64,000 nucleotides of DNA from an uncultured Bacilli bacterium (GTDB taxonomy: Bacteria; Bacillota_I; Bacilli_A; RF39; UBA660). The position numbers were made by a program, and so were the translations under genes. How positions within the stretch are numbered: position 1 is the first letter of the stretch; every line of letters starts with the position of its first letter. Below are positions 8,437 through 17,516 of the stretch, piece by piece. The stretch covers positions 39,787-103,786 of the forward strand of contig CANRFQ010000002.1 in assembly GCA_947629935.1 (NCBI GenBank), read 5' to 3'. The notes below the pieces were generated by a model, which was not told the origin of the DNA, did no database searches, and saw only the letters and a list, made by a program, of their open reading frames with translations.

Positions 8437-9815
8437 TGAATAATAAATTTGCTGAAAATTTAAAAAAGGTAAGAAAAGAAAATCATTTATCTCAAGAACA
8501 ACTTGCTGATGAGCTCGGTGTTTCTAGACAAGCTATTTCTAAATGGGAATCTTCCCTGGCTTATCCGGAAATGGACAAAATAATTGCTTTATGCGATAAA
8601 TTTGACTTAAATATTGATGATTTATTACATAAAGACATTCGCGAAGTAAAAGGGGAGGAAGAAAGAAAAAAGACATTAAATAAAACAATAGATGATTTTT
8701 TAAATTTTATTACGGATACTATAAATTTATTTAGTAATATGAGTTTTAAAAGCAAAATTAAATGTTTAGTAGAGCAAGGGATTATTATAGCAATTTTATT
8801 TATAATAGCTAATATAATAATTTATTTAGGAAATTCTTTAATATCTAATTTTTGGGGATTTTTACCTACAAGCTTCAGATACTTAATCAATAACTTTTTA
8901 GAAACAATTTTAATTATATTCTGTATAATTTCGGCAATTATTATTTTAGCTCATGTTTTTAAAACTCGCTATTTAGATTATTACAATAAATTAAAAAAAA
9001 ATCTAAAAAATAATGAAGAAATTGAAAAAATTGAAAATAATACTAAACCAAATAAAACTTTATTTAAGGAAAAAGAAAATCAAATAATCATTAGAGATCC
9101 AAAACATAGTGAATACAATTTTATTAATAGTTTACTTAAATTTATAATAGGTATAATTAAATTTTTGGCATTGTGGTTAGCTTTATTTATCTGTTTTATC
9201 TTAGTATTATTATTTATTGGTTTCATTGTATCATTTTTAGTTTATAAAACTGGTTTATTTTTTATCGGCTTTCTACTTGCCATTGCTTCATTAATTACCA
9301 TAACAACTATCTTTTTATTAATTATTTTAAACTTTATATTTAATCGAAAAAGTGCCAAAAAGAAAATGATATGGACTTTTATCATAGCTTTGGCTACATT
9401 AGGATGTGCTATTGGTTTAATAATAATTGGTAGTTTAAAATTTGAAGTTTTAGAAAATAATACATCTATACTAAAAACGGAAGAAGTAGAGTTGGATATG
9501 CAGGACTATACTTTTATTGATACTTTTGGAAAAGATATTAATTATGTAGAGGCTGATAATGAAAACATTAAATTAGAGGCCAAATTAAACAAATATTGCG
9601 ATTTAAAATACCAAATTCAAAACAATCCACATGGAATTTTGATATGGTCAGACTGCACTAAACCTATGAAAATAATCAAACAATTTATTAATAATTTAAA
9701 TAATAAAAAAATTATTTCTTTAAATAACGATATTCAAGACATTACTATTTATACTTCTAAAGAAAATATAGCCAAGATAAAAAATAATGAAGAAAATTAT
9801 TTTAATAAATATTAA
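8436..9815 (+). CDS. XRE-family transcriptional regulator with membrane domain, 459 aa
   Basis: Residues 4–65 form a clear Cro/C1-type helix-turn-helix (SQEQLADELGVSRQAISKWE). It is followed by a charged linker, four or more hydrophobic segments between about 105 and 340 (some paired), and a C-terminal extracytoplasmic-like region of about 110 residues. This makes a membrane-anchored DNA-binding sensor; the same HTH type recurs at 58506–59426. ATG 8436 has a perfect AAAGGAGG. The C-terminal part, rich in Asn/Lys/Ile, could sense the envelope (inference). No target operon is evident, although the divergent-looking promoter at 9842 controls a small membrane gene downstream. Confidence 0.75.
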   Translation: MNNKFAENLKKVRKENHLSQEQLADELGVSRQAISKWESSLAYPEMDKIIALCDKFDLNIDDLLHKDIREVKGEEERKKTLNKTIDDFLNFITDTINLFSNMSFKSKIKCLVEQGIIIAILFIIANIIIYLGNSLISNFWGFLPTSFRYLINNFLETILIIFCIISAIIILAHVFKTRYLDYYNKLKKNLKNNEEIEKIENNTKPNKTLFKEKENQIIIRDPKHSEYNFINSLLKFIIGIIKFLALWLALFICFILVLLFIGFIVSFLVYKTGLFFIGFLLAIASLITITTIFLLIILNFIFNRKSAKKKMIWTFIIALATLGCAIGLIIIGSLKFEVLENNTSILKTEEVELDMQDYTFIDTFGKDINYVEADNENIKLEAKLNKYCDLKYQIQNNPHGILIWSDCTKPMKIIKQFINNLNNKKIISLNNDIQDITIYTSKENIAKIKNNEENYFNKY

Positions 9816-9841
9816 ATAATAACTTCAAATACTCATCTTTA

Positions 9842-9870
9842 TTGACGCCAATAAGCAAATTAGCTATAAT
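9842..9870 (+). promoter_or_regulatory. Strong sigma-A promoter
   Basis: TTGACG at 9842–9847 and TATAAT at 9865–9870 with 17-bp spacing, placed 51 bp before the small membrane gene at 9922. Confidence 0.7.
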
Positions 9871-9921
9871 GTAACTGTCAAGTAATTTAATTACTGATAA
9901 GTGTAATAGAAGGAGTATAGC

Positions 9922-10104
9922 ATGAAAAAATTTAATGATTTTTGTGAAAAATATGAACCTGCATTATGGCAATTAGTAGCTTCATTATGGTTTTTTGTTG
10001 AATACTTTTGTCATAGAGATGTAGATTCTCTTTTTGGAGCTGGAGTTTTTTGGGCCGCATGGGGTATAATTGATATCATAAGAATAAAAATGAAAAAAAA
10101 GTAG
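9922..10104 (+). CDS. Small membrane protein, 60 aa
   Basis: One or two hydrophobic stretches rich in Trp and Phe (about 15–28 and 36–52) and a basic C-terminus KMKKK suggest an inner-membrane micro-protein. It has its own strong promoter, an AGAAGGAG ribosome site and a terminator downstream, so it is a monocistronic unit. No family is recognised. Confidence 0.6.
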   Translation: MKKFNDFCEKYEPALWQLVASLWFFVEYFCHRDVDSLFGAGVFWAAWGIIDIIRIKMKKK

Positions 10105-10136
10105 AAACAAAATCAAATTAGTAATATTTGGAATTT

Positions 10137-10172
10137 AAAACTAATATTTTTAATAAAATGTTAGTTTTTTTC
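10137..10172 (+). terminator. Intrinsic terminator of the small membrane gene
   Basis: AAAACTAATATTTT pairs with AAAATGTTAGTTTT (one G·U) and runs into TTTTTT. Confidence 0.6.
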
Positions 10173-10201
10173 ATATGAATTAGAAAAGGGGAGAGGAGTT
10201 T

Positions 10202-10951
10202 ATGAAAATATTAATACCTCTACTAATTTCATCTATTGCAGGTCTATCTACCGTTTTAGGTGCTTTAGTTATATTTTTTAAAATAAAAAAACAAAATATT
10301 AGTAAATTTATAACATTTTGTTTATCTTTTTCATTAAGCGTAATGATATGTATTTCTATCACTGATTTAATCCCTAATTCTACATTAATTTTATATTCTA
10401 GGTATAATTTGTTTAAATGTATTATAATTTGTCTTATATCCTTTTTAATTGGCGTTATTTCCATAAATCTAATTAACAAAAAAATTAAAAAATATAATAA
10501 TTCTAACAATTTATATAAAGTTGGTATTTTAAGCATGTTGGCTTTAATGCTTCATAATTTACCAGAAGGAGTTGCCACTTTTATGAGTGCTTATAAAGAT
10601 GTTAGTTTAGGAATATCTTTAGGCATAGCTATAATGCTTCATAATATTCCGGAAGGTATATCTATTGCAGTACCGATTTATTATGCTACAGGCAGTTATT
10701 GGCAAGCTATTAAAAAAACTTTAATATCTGGTTTGGCAGAACCTCTAGGAGCAGTATTAGCTTATATATTCTTATCCAAATTTATAACTAATAGTTTAAT
10801 TAGTATTATATTAATTTTTGTAGCAGGTATAATGATAACATTATCAATTAATGAACTATTACCCGAAGCTTTAAAATATAAAAAGGATAGGTATATTGTA
10901 TGGGGTTTGTTGGGTGGTATTATTATTGTCTTACTTACACATATTGTTTAA
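10202..10951 (+). CDS. ZIP-family divalent metal transporter
   Basis: 249 residues with about eight membrane segments. The two diagnostic metal-site helices are present: HNLPEGVATF near 117 and HNIPEGISIAVPIYYA near 147, followed by AEPLGAVLAYIF near 180. ZIP proteins import zinc or other divalent cations into the cytoplasm. GGGGAGAGGAG precedes ATG 10202. The two His/Glu-rich helices match the ZupT/GufA branch. Substrate specificity cannot be read from sequence, and no metal-responsive operator is evident. Confidence 0.87.
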   Translation: MKILIPLLISSIAGLSTVLGALVIFFKIKKQNISKFITFCLSFSLSVMICISITDLIPNSTLILYSRYNLFKCIIICLISFLIGVISINLINKKIKKYNNSNNLYKVGILSMLALMLHNLPEGVATFMSAYKDVSLGISLGIAIMLHNIPEGISIAVPIYYATGSYWQAIKKTLISGLAEPLGAVLAYIFLSKFITNSLISIILIFVAGIMITLSINELLPEALKYKKDRYIVWGLLGGIIIVLLTHIV

Positions 10952-11037
10952 ACTTTAATTAGTTTTGATACCGGTTAACATAATATATATTATAGGAAGT
11001 TATATATTTTAAAAAAATTTAATAATATAAGCTATTA

Positions 11038-11823
11038 TTAAACCTTTCTCGATTGAATTTCTGCTATCTTTTCGAATACTTCGGCAGCATTTGATTCGTT
11101 TATTTCAGAATAATTTAATTCTTTTAATGCTTGGACTTTTATCGTATTTAGTTGCTGTGTTCTACTTAATGTTTCTTCTTTTTTATGTTCTATTTCTTGA
11201 ACAAACCTCTTATGAGTCTCCATTATTCTACTACGAGAGGCTCCCCCATTATTATATAGGGTTAGGGCAGAGTACAAAATTCCTTCAAATATAAATTGTT
11301 TATCTTCATTAAATTTGTAATCTTCGGGATCTGTAAATCCGGTAGTTTTAGACATATAGCCGAAAATATATTTAATTTCAGGAACATTATCAATTGATTG
11401 AAGCATATGATATAAATACAAAATAGCATAATAATTTTGTTCATGCTCCCCTTCATCTTCACTATCAGTTAATTTTTCTTTAAGTAGGTAGGCAATGTCT
11501 GACAAAAGAGTTTGCTCTTCTTTCTTTAATCCTTTTAAATCAAAGAAAGCATCAAATTCTCCCCCACTTTTTAAACCTTTATTTAAACGCCCTTCAACCG
11601 TCATTAAATAATCGGTATTAACTTTTATATTAGCAATAGTATCTTCATCACCATCTTCGATATCTAATAATTTAAATAATAATAATTTTTTTTCTTTTGG
11701 CCATTTATTTATACTATCTAATTCTAGATAATTATAAACCATTTGACGAGAGACTCCCAAATATTTAGCCAATCTTACTTTAGAAATACCTAACTCTTGT
11801 AACAAATCTTTTAATGAATTCAT
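11038..11823 (-). CDS. Hypothetical protein with N-terminal HTH, 261 aa
   Basis: Residues 1–60 contain a helix-turn-helix of Cro/C1 or MerR-like appearance (GISKVRLAKYLGVSRQMVYNYL). The remaining 200 residues are helical and charged and match nothing recognised; they may form an oligomerisation or sensing domain. GAGAAGGG precedes ATG 11823. It lies downstream of three other hypothetical genes on the same strand. Confidence 0.6.
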   Translation of the reverse strand: MNSLKDLLQELGISKVRLAKYLGVSRQMVYNYLELDSINKWPKEKKLLLFKLLDIEDGDEDTIANIKVNTDYLMTVEGRLNKGLKSGGEFDAFFDLKGLKKEEQTLLSDIAYLLKEKLTDSEDEGEHEQNYYAILYLYHMLQSIDNVPEIKYIFGYMSKTTGFTDPEDYKFNEDKQFIFEGILYSALTLYNNGGASRSRIMETHKRFVQEIEHKKEETLSRTQQLNTIKVQALKELNYSEINESNAAEVFEKIAEIQSRKV

Positions 11824-11915
11824 TTTATTAAACTTCCCTTCTCTATTATATATATTTACAATTTAATTATATCACTTAACAAAAAAGTGTCAATTAAAAA
11901 GTAAAAAACATAGCC

Positions 11916-12440
11916 TTAATTAGTACTATGTTTAAAATAATTAGGTGTTTTTAAGCGCTGATATTCGTTTTTTTGTTGATTTACGGCAACATTATGTTCT
12001 TCTATCAGTTTTAAAACTTCATCTTTTAAATCTGGATTAACTTTAAAAATTTCCCCATTATTAAAATCAATTTCAATTTTTGGTCTAGTATTAACACTAT
12101 TTTCCGCCGCTTTTACAGAAGTCAGTTTATATATATTTGGCTCTAAGGTAGTCATTTCTTCTTTTGGATAAAAAACATCAATTAAATAAGCCAATGTACT
12201 TGCAACTAAAGCATTAAAGGCTTCGGCATGATTTATGTTAGACTCTGCACCATAATGCAATATTTTAAAATCTTCACTTTGAATTTTGTAAGATATTTTG
12301 TAATTATTATCGTCAACATCAATATCTAAAACAAAAGTTTCTCCATTATCAGCATTAATTCTGCATGCTAATCCTTGCGAAAGGGAATACTTTAGAGCTT
12401 TTTGCCACAAATTACAATCAATTTTTTCTCTGATTTTCAT
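11916..12440 (-). CDS. Hypothetical protein, 174 aa
   Basis: Not recognised. The middle alternates short beta-like strands (VLDIDVDDNNYKISYKI) with a helix containing a conserved-looking HAEAFNALVASTLAYLID. No signal peptide or membrane segment. It follows the two paralogous genes on the same strand with a 14-bp gap, so it is probably co-transcribed with them. Confidence 0.5.
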   Translation of the reverse strand: MKIREKIDCNLWQKALKYSLSQGLACRINADNGETFVLDIDVDDNNYKISYKIQSEDFKILHYGAESNINHAEAFNALVASTLAYLIDVFYPKEEMTTLEPNIYKLTSVKAAENSVNTRPKIEIDFNNGEIFKVNPDLKDEVLKLIEEHNVAVNQQKNEYQRLKTPNYFKHSTN

Positions 12441-12454
12441 ATAAAACTTTCCTT

Positions 12455-13375
12455 CTATCTCTTTCTTAATTCTTTAATTAAAGAATTATAAGTCTCACTT
12501 ATTTGATGATTCTTATATTGATAATATAAACTCATATTATATGCTAAATTATTTAAAAAATTAACTTGGGCATTTTCTGAAAGACTATCTATATGCTTTC
12601 GTATTTTTTCGCCAATACATGGAATTGCAGCTTTAATTGTTTCTTCAGTATTTCTTAGATATTCATAAATATCATCGACATAATAACTTTTTAAGATATC
12701 AATTCTATTTTGCAATTCTTGCGATTGAACTATTTTTTCTTTATCATTAAAATTAAAATTTAGATCGCTAACATAAACAGTTTGTCCTAAAATAAACATC
12801 ATATTCTGCATTTTACGTTCGGTCGCAGCTAAAGACAAATTAGGTACCTCATTATAAAATTTATTATACATTAGAATAAGCTCTCTATAAAAGTTTTCAT
12901 TTAATGGTATATATTGAATTTCTTGCATTTCTAAAAAGTCATTTAAAATTGATTTAATTTCTTTATTGACTTGTTCAGAATTATTTTGATAGTATTCTTT
13001 ATTAAATTTAGTATTTATATTTTGATTATCATTTATATTGTAATTATCATATTCTACACTTATGACTTCTTGATTGTCATCAATAATTTTTTGCTTAAAA
13101 CTTACTAATTTATTATGATTAAACGATATGCTTTTTTTAATATTGTTAGAATTTAATTTTATTACTACGAATTCTAAATCATCTTTAAAGATTGATTTAA
13201 TCCATAAAACAATGTCTGATAAATTAAATGAAGAATTAATGTTACTTAGAAGATTATCAAAATATTTTAATCTATTTTCTCTTTCGTCTTTTTGATTCTT
13301 TTCATAAAATGATAAGCTTATTATTACTTCTTCTTGATTATCTTTTGTTTTATAATATTTAGGAATAGTTAACAT
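12455..13375 (-). CDS. Hypothetical protein, paralogue A of a tandem pair, 306 aa
   Basis: It shares with its upstream neighbour an almost identical block (ENRLKYFDNLLSNINSS, then VLWIKSIF) near residues 30–65, a FYNEVPNLSLAATERKMQNMM block and an EELQN-type helix toward the C-terminus. The pair is a tandem duplication. The frame starts at 13396, but ATG 13375 follows GAGGG at good spacing. Predicted soluble and helical; no catalytic motif is seen. Confidence 0.55.
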   Translation of the reverse strand: MLTIPKYYKTKDNQEEVIISLSFYEKNQKDERENRLKYFDNLLSNINSSFNLSDIVLWIKSIFKDDLEFVVIKLNSNNIKKSISFNHNKLVSFKQKIIDDNQEVISVEYDNYNINDNQNINTKFNKEYYQNNSEQVNKEIKSILNDFLEMQEIQYIPLNENFYRELILMYNKFYNEVPNLSLAATERKMQNMMFILGQTVYVSDLNFNFNDKEKIVQSQELQNRIDILKSYYVDDIYEYLRNTEETIKAAIPCIGEKIRKHIDSLSENAQVNFLNNLAYNMSLYYQYKNHQISETYNSLIKELRKR

Positions 13376-13437
13376 TTTAAAACCCTCTTTCAACAAATAT
13401 TTTACTTCAAAATAATTGATATTTCAATAATCTAATT

Positions 13438-14403
13438 CTAAAATTGATTATATTTTTTACTTAGTTGTTTAATCAAAGCATTATATGGCTCTTCTTGTGA
13501 AGTAATGTGTTCATGTCTTAATCTTCTTATATTAAAAATTAAAGTGTTTAAAAATTCGATTTGTTCATTCTCAGGTAGATTATCTATATGTTTTCTTATA
13601 TTTTTACCAATAAATGAGATATCGTTATTAATTACTTTTTCCTTATTTCTGAGATATTCGTCAATATCAACAACATAATAGCTTTTCAATATTTCAATAT
13701 CATTTTGTAATTCTTGGGAATAAACTAATTTTTCCTCTTCATTTATAGAATATTGATAATCATAATAAAAGCCACAACTTTCGATAATATACATCATATT
13801 TTGCATTTTTTGTTCTGTTGAAGATAAAGAAAAATTGGGTACTTCATTGTAAAATGAATTATATATTTCAATAAGATTTCGTTTATTGTGTAAAGGTATA
13901 TAGCTAACTTCTTGTATATCAAAAAAATCTTTTAAAGACGTATACTGAATTTCTTGCATTTTTAAAAAATCTTTTAAAATTGATTTAATTTTTAAATTTA
14001 CATGAGAATAATTAGAATTATTTTGATAATACTTTCTATTAATTTTAGTATTTATATTATAATTATCATTCTCAATTCTTAAAATCTCTTGATTATTTTC
14101 TTTAATAATATAGCTAAAATTTACTAGTTTATCTTGATCGAATGCTACTGTACTATGCAAATTTTCCGTATTTAATATTATATTAAAAAATGTTAAATTA
14201 TAATCTCTAAAGATTGATTTAATCCATAAAATAATGTTTGCTAAATTAACTGAAGAATTAACATTACTAAGAAGATTATCAAAGTAGCTCAATCTATTTT
14301 CTTTATCTTCTTGCCTAATGTCTATATTTTCATCGTATGCTATACATACTTTAATTTTTGTATTTTTATCTTCTAAATTATAACTTTTATCAAGTAAAAT
14401 CAT
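13438..14403 (-). CDS. Hypothetical protein, paralogue B of a tandem pair, 321 aa
   Basis: Paralogue of the gene at 12455–13375 (shared ENRLSYFDNLLSNVNSS, LWIKSIFRD and FYNEVPNFSLSSTEQKMQNMM). It carries an extra internal near-repeat: LKDFLKMQEIQYTSLKDF is followed directly by a second, diverged copy DIQEVSYIPLHNK, which explains part of its greater length. ATG 14403 has AGGAGGG. It begins 26 bp after mnmA, so read-through from mnmA is likely. Function unknown. Confidence 0.55.
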   Translation of the reverse strand: MILLDKSYNLEDKNTKIKVCIAYDENIDIRQEDKENRLSYFDNLLSNVNSSVNLANIILWIKSIFRDYNLTFFNIILNTENLHSTVAFDQDKLVNFSYIIKENNQEILRIENDNYNINTKINRKYYQNNSNYSHVNLKIKSILKDFLKMQEIQYTSLKDFFDIQEVSYIPLHNKRNLIEIYNSFYNEVPNFSLSSTEQKMQNMMYIIESCGFYYDYQYSINEEEKLVYSQELQNDIEILKSYYVVDIDEYLRNKEKVINNDISFIGKNIRKHIDNLPENEQIEFLNTLIFNIRRLRHEHITSQEEPYNALIKQLSKKYNQF

Positions 14404-14429
14404 AATAAAACCCTCCTGCTAAAATTTTA

Positions 14430-15536
14430 TCATAAATACCAAAGTTTTTCATTATTTTTATATATTTCTTTAATAATGCCACTTCCTAAACATTGTTCTC
14501 CTAAATATAGGACACATGCTTGACCAGGAGTTACCGCTTTAGCTCTTCCACTATAAGAGACCATTGCCATGTTATTTTCTAAATATTCGATAGCTACAGC
14601 ATGATCCGGACCGCGATAACGGAATTTAGCAGTACAAAATGTTGGAGTCGTCGGAGAAATAAAATTAACGTTTTCAATTAAACAAGCATCGGAATACAAA
14701 TATTCACTATCATCGCCAAAACAAACATATAAAACGTTTTTCTCGACATCTTTTCCGCAGACAAAATGTCTTTTTTCATTACCACTTATACCAACATTTC
14801 GTCGTTGACCAATAGTATAATTCATAAGTCCTGTATGGCGCCCAATAACCTCTTTAGTTTCAACATCGATTATATCTCCAGGATTAGGTTTTAAATAATT
14901 AGAAATAAATTCTTGATAATGTCTTTCACCAATAAAACAAATACCAGTCGAATCTTTTTTATGAGCTGTTGTAATATGAATTTCTTCGGCAATTTTTCGA
15001 ACTTCTGGCTTAGTTAGTCCCCCAATAGGAAATAATACATCTTTTAGTTGATTAGGTGTTAATTGTGCCAAAAAATAACTTTGATCCTTATTTTGATCTA
15101 TTCCTCTTAAAAGACGATTGCCATAAGTACGTGCATAATGGCCCGTTGCAATATAATCAGCTCCTAACTTGCGCGCCTCTTTAATAAATAAATCAAACTT
15201 AATATATTTATTACACATTAAATCAGGATTGGGAGTTCTTCCCTTTTTTAGTTCCTCTAAAAAGTAAGAAAAGACATTGTCCCAATATTCTTTAATAAAA
15301 TCTACGCGATGTAAAGGAATATTTAGTTCTTCGCAAACTTTTTTCGCATCATTATAATCTTGTTCCTGCGGACAAATATCATTATTCAAATTAGGATTTC
15401 CTAAATTATCATTATTAAGAGTGCTATCCCAATTGCGCATAAAAAGACCGATTACTTCATAACCCTCTTTTTTAAGTAAATATGCGGCAACAGAAGAATC
15501 AACTCCCCCACTCATCCCGATGACAACTTTTTTCAT
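14430..15536 (-). CDS. mnmA: tRNA-specific 2-thiouridylase MnmA
   Basis: 368 residues, full length. It thiolates U34 of tRNA-Lys, -Glu and -Gln using sulfur relayed from a cysteine desulfurase. Seen: the PP-loop SGGVDSS at 9–15, the two catalytic cysteines Cys108 (DLMCNKY) and Cys200 (DSTGICFIGER), the TGHYAR segment near 131–136, DQSYFLAQL near 151, and the C-terminal beta-barrel with GQACVLY. A tRNA-Glu(UUC), a natural substrate, is encoded at 44163. ATG 15536 follows TTGGTGA. Confidence 0.94.
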   Translation of the reverse strand: MKKVVIGMSGGVDSSVAAYLLKKEGYEVIGLFMRNWDSTLNNDNLGNPNLNNDICPQEQDYNDAKKVCEELNIPLHRVDFIKEYWDNVFSYFLEELKKGRTPNPDLMCNKYIKFDLFIKEARKLGADYIATGHYARTYGNRLLRGIDQNKDQSYFLAQLTPNQLKDVLFPIGGLTKPEVRKIAEEIHITTAHKKDSTGICFIGERHYQEFISNYLKPNPGDIIDVETKEVIGRHTGLMNYTIGQRRNVGISGNEKRHFVCGKDVEKNVLYVCFGDDSEYLYSDACLIENVNFISPTTPTFCTAKFRYRGPDHAVAIEYLENNMAMVSYSGRAKAVTPGQACVLYLGEQCLGSGIIKEIYKNNEKLWYL

Positions 15537-15603
15537 TTTTTCACCAACTAACTTGCTAAAATTATATCAAATAGTTATGAAAAAATAAAGGTGCAAGGCT
15601 TAT

Positions 15604-16545
15604 CTAAAAACGCTTAAGAGCTAAAACATTTGGATTATCTTCATCAAAAGTATTAAGATTAAAATTTTGGGAATCCAAATTAAGAGTTATACTGATTTTC
15701 TTTAATTCTTCAAAGATATCTTTAATAACGGCTAAATGAAATGGATTAAACTCTATTTTATTTAGTAAATATGTGATAATATCATAAGTTTCTTTAATAT
15801 AATTTTCTTGAAATTGTCTATCGGTAATATGGACTAAATCTTTAATATTGGCCAAACGGTCGCACAACTTAACAAACATAGCTCTAATAGTCATATCTAA
15901 CATTTTGGCTTGTAAGTATTTTGTTTTACCTAATAAATTAATTTTATCATTATTATTTGTAAGTTCTAAAATCATGCTAACAGCCACAGGCGAAAATTGT
16001 TTTTGTAACATTTCTATACTTATATCACTCATTTCTAAAACATCATGCAACATACAACTAACATATACATCATTAATTTCTTGTAAATCCTTTAATGTCT
16101 GCATATTAAATAATACTATATAAGAATATGCTAGCTTTAAAACCATTAATGGGTGGTTTATATAAGGCGTTATACCATCTTTTCTAAATTGCCCTGCATG
16201 AATATCTTTAGCAAAATCAATTGCTCTTTTTAAATCATTTGTTAAAAATAAATTAGCTATTTCATATTCATTTTCCATAGTTTTTTTGGGTTCTATATTA
16301 TAAGTAGTAGCCTCATTTAGTTGATCTAAGATGCTTAAATTATAATTATATATTTCCATAATTCTATCCATGTTTCCATAGCGACAGTTTTCTTTAATAG
16401 CCTCATCAATATCATCATAAACATGAACATACTGCGTGTAATTAGTATATTCCCTTGTATCATACCAAATTATTGCATGCGAATAATTTTTCCCTACTCC
16501 TCTTAAAACAGCTTTTGCTATTTCAGCTTTACTCATTGCCGTCAT
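15604..16545 (-). CDS. HD-domain protein resembling the ppGpp hydrolase half of RelA/SpoT
   Basis: 313 residues. After an N-terminal extension of about 95 residues comes an HD domain: FRKDGITPYINHPL (first His), LHDVLE (HD pair), a TK-like linker helix and VKLCDRLANIKDL (last Asp). This order matches the hydrolase domain of RelA/SpoT and Mesh1-type enzymes, which remove pyrophosphate from (p)ppGpp. The acidic pair that follows the HD in family members (ED) reads EM here. No synthetase or TGS/ACT domain is present. AGAGGTGAT precedes ATG 16545. It is divergent from a LysR gene. Hydrolase activity is inference. Confidence 0.6.
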   Translation of the reverse strand: MTAMSKAEIAKAVLRGVGKNYSHAIIWYDTREYTNYTQYVHVYDDIDEAIKENCRYGNMDRIMEIYNYNLSILDQLNEATTYNIEPKKTMENEYEIANLFLTNDLKRAIDFAKDIHAGQFRKDGITPYINHPLMVLKLAYSYIVLFNMQTLKDLQEINDVYVSCMLHDVLEMSDISIEMLQKQFSPVAVSMILELTNNNDKINLLGKTKYLQAKMLDMTIRAMFVKLCDRLANIKDLVHITDRQFQENYIKETYDIITYLLNKIEFNPFHLAVIKDIFEELKKISITLNLDSQNFNLNTFDEDNPNVLALKRF

Positions 16546-16634
16546 GTAATCACCTCTTTCTAATTGCAGTATATAATATTTTTTTATATAATAAAAATAT
16601 ATATTGTTTATATTTAATATAACTGGAGGTTATA

Positions 16635-17516
16635 ATGATAAATTTAGAACTATATAAAATTTTTTATGCCGTTGCCACGGAAGCAAATATAAGTAAAGCT
16701 AGTGAAAAGTTACATATATCTCAGCCTGCTGTTACAAAACAATTACAAAAATTAGAAGCTATGCTTAATAATCCCTTATTTATTAGAACCAAAAAAGGAG
16801 CAATCTTAACTGAATTTGGGCAAGACATATTTTTAAAAGTAAAACAAGCTTTAACATTATTAGAAGATGTAGAAATTCAAGCCCATAATTTTTCTAAACT
16901 AGAAGTGGGCACAATAAAAATAGGTATTAGCACTACTTTAACGCGCAAGTTTCTATTACCCTATATAGAAAAATTTCATCATCTTCATCCTAATATTATT
17001 ATAGATATTTATACTGACCCGACTAAAACACTTTTAGATAAACTTAAAGCCGGGACAATTGATTTAATTATTGGGAAACAGCCTAATCTTTTAGAAAATG
17101 ATTTAGTTTATGAAGAACTTGGTATTCTCAACTATCTATTTATAACTAATGAAAAATATTTGCCGGTTCCTCCTAAAATAAACATTAAAGATTTAGAAAA
17201 ATATCCTATTTTACTACCAAAAGAGCCTTCAAGCAGTCGTCAAAGTGCTCTAAATTATTTAAAACAAAGTAATGTTAAAATAATTCCCAAAATGAATATT
17301 GCCAGTTCTAATTTACTGATAGATTTTGTTAAAATGGGTTTCGGAATTGGTTATGTTACCGATTTATACGTCAAAAACGAGTTACAAAAAAATAATCTCA
17401 CTATCGTTGATATCAGCCCTACTCCTCCCAAAATTTCCTTTGGCTTAATTTATTTAAAAAACAATTCGCGCAGTCATATATGTCAAAAATTTATCGACGG
17501 TCTTAAACTAAATTAA
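16635..17516 (+). CDS. LysR-family transcriptional regulator
   Basis: 293 residues. The N-terminal winged HTH (NISKASEKLHISQPAVTKQLQKLE, continuing into LFIRTKKGAILTEFG) is classical. A periplasmic-binding-like effector domain spans about 90–293 (GTIKIGISTTL, DLIIGK, GFGIGYV). TGGAGG precedes ATG 16635. LysR regulators usually control a divergent gene, here the HD-domain gene starting 90 bp away on the other strand, which makes that gene the first candidate target. The effector is unknown. It overlaps the convergent membrane gene by 9 bp at the stop. Confidence 0.9.
   Translation: MINLELYKIFYAVATEANISKASEKLHISQPAVTKQLQKLEAMLNNPLFIRTKKGAILTEFGQDIFLKVKQALTLLEDVEIQAHNFSKLEVGTIKIGISTTLTRKFLLPYIEKFHHLHPNIIIDIYTDPTKTLLDKLKAGTIDLIIGKQPNLLENDLVYEELGILNYLFITNEKYLPVPPKINIKDLEKYPILLPKEPSSSRQSALNYLKQSNVKIIPKMNIASSNLLIDFVKMGFGIGYVTDLYVKNELQKNNLTIVDISPTPPKISFGLIYLKNNSRSHICQKFIDGLKLN

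Noticed and set aside
10180..10536. 118-residue minus-strand frame opposite the ZIP gene
   Set aside because: Antisense of membrane helices; no ribosome site and no independent promoter.
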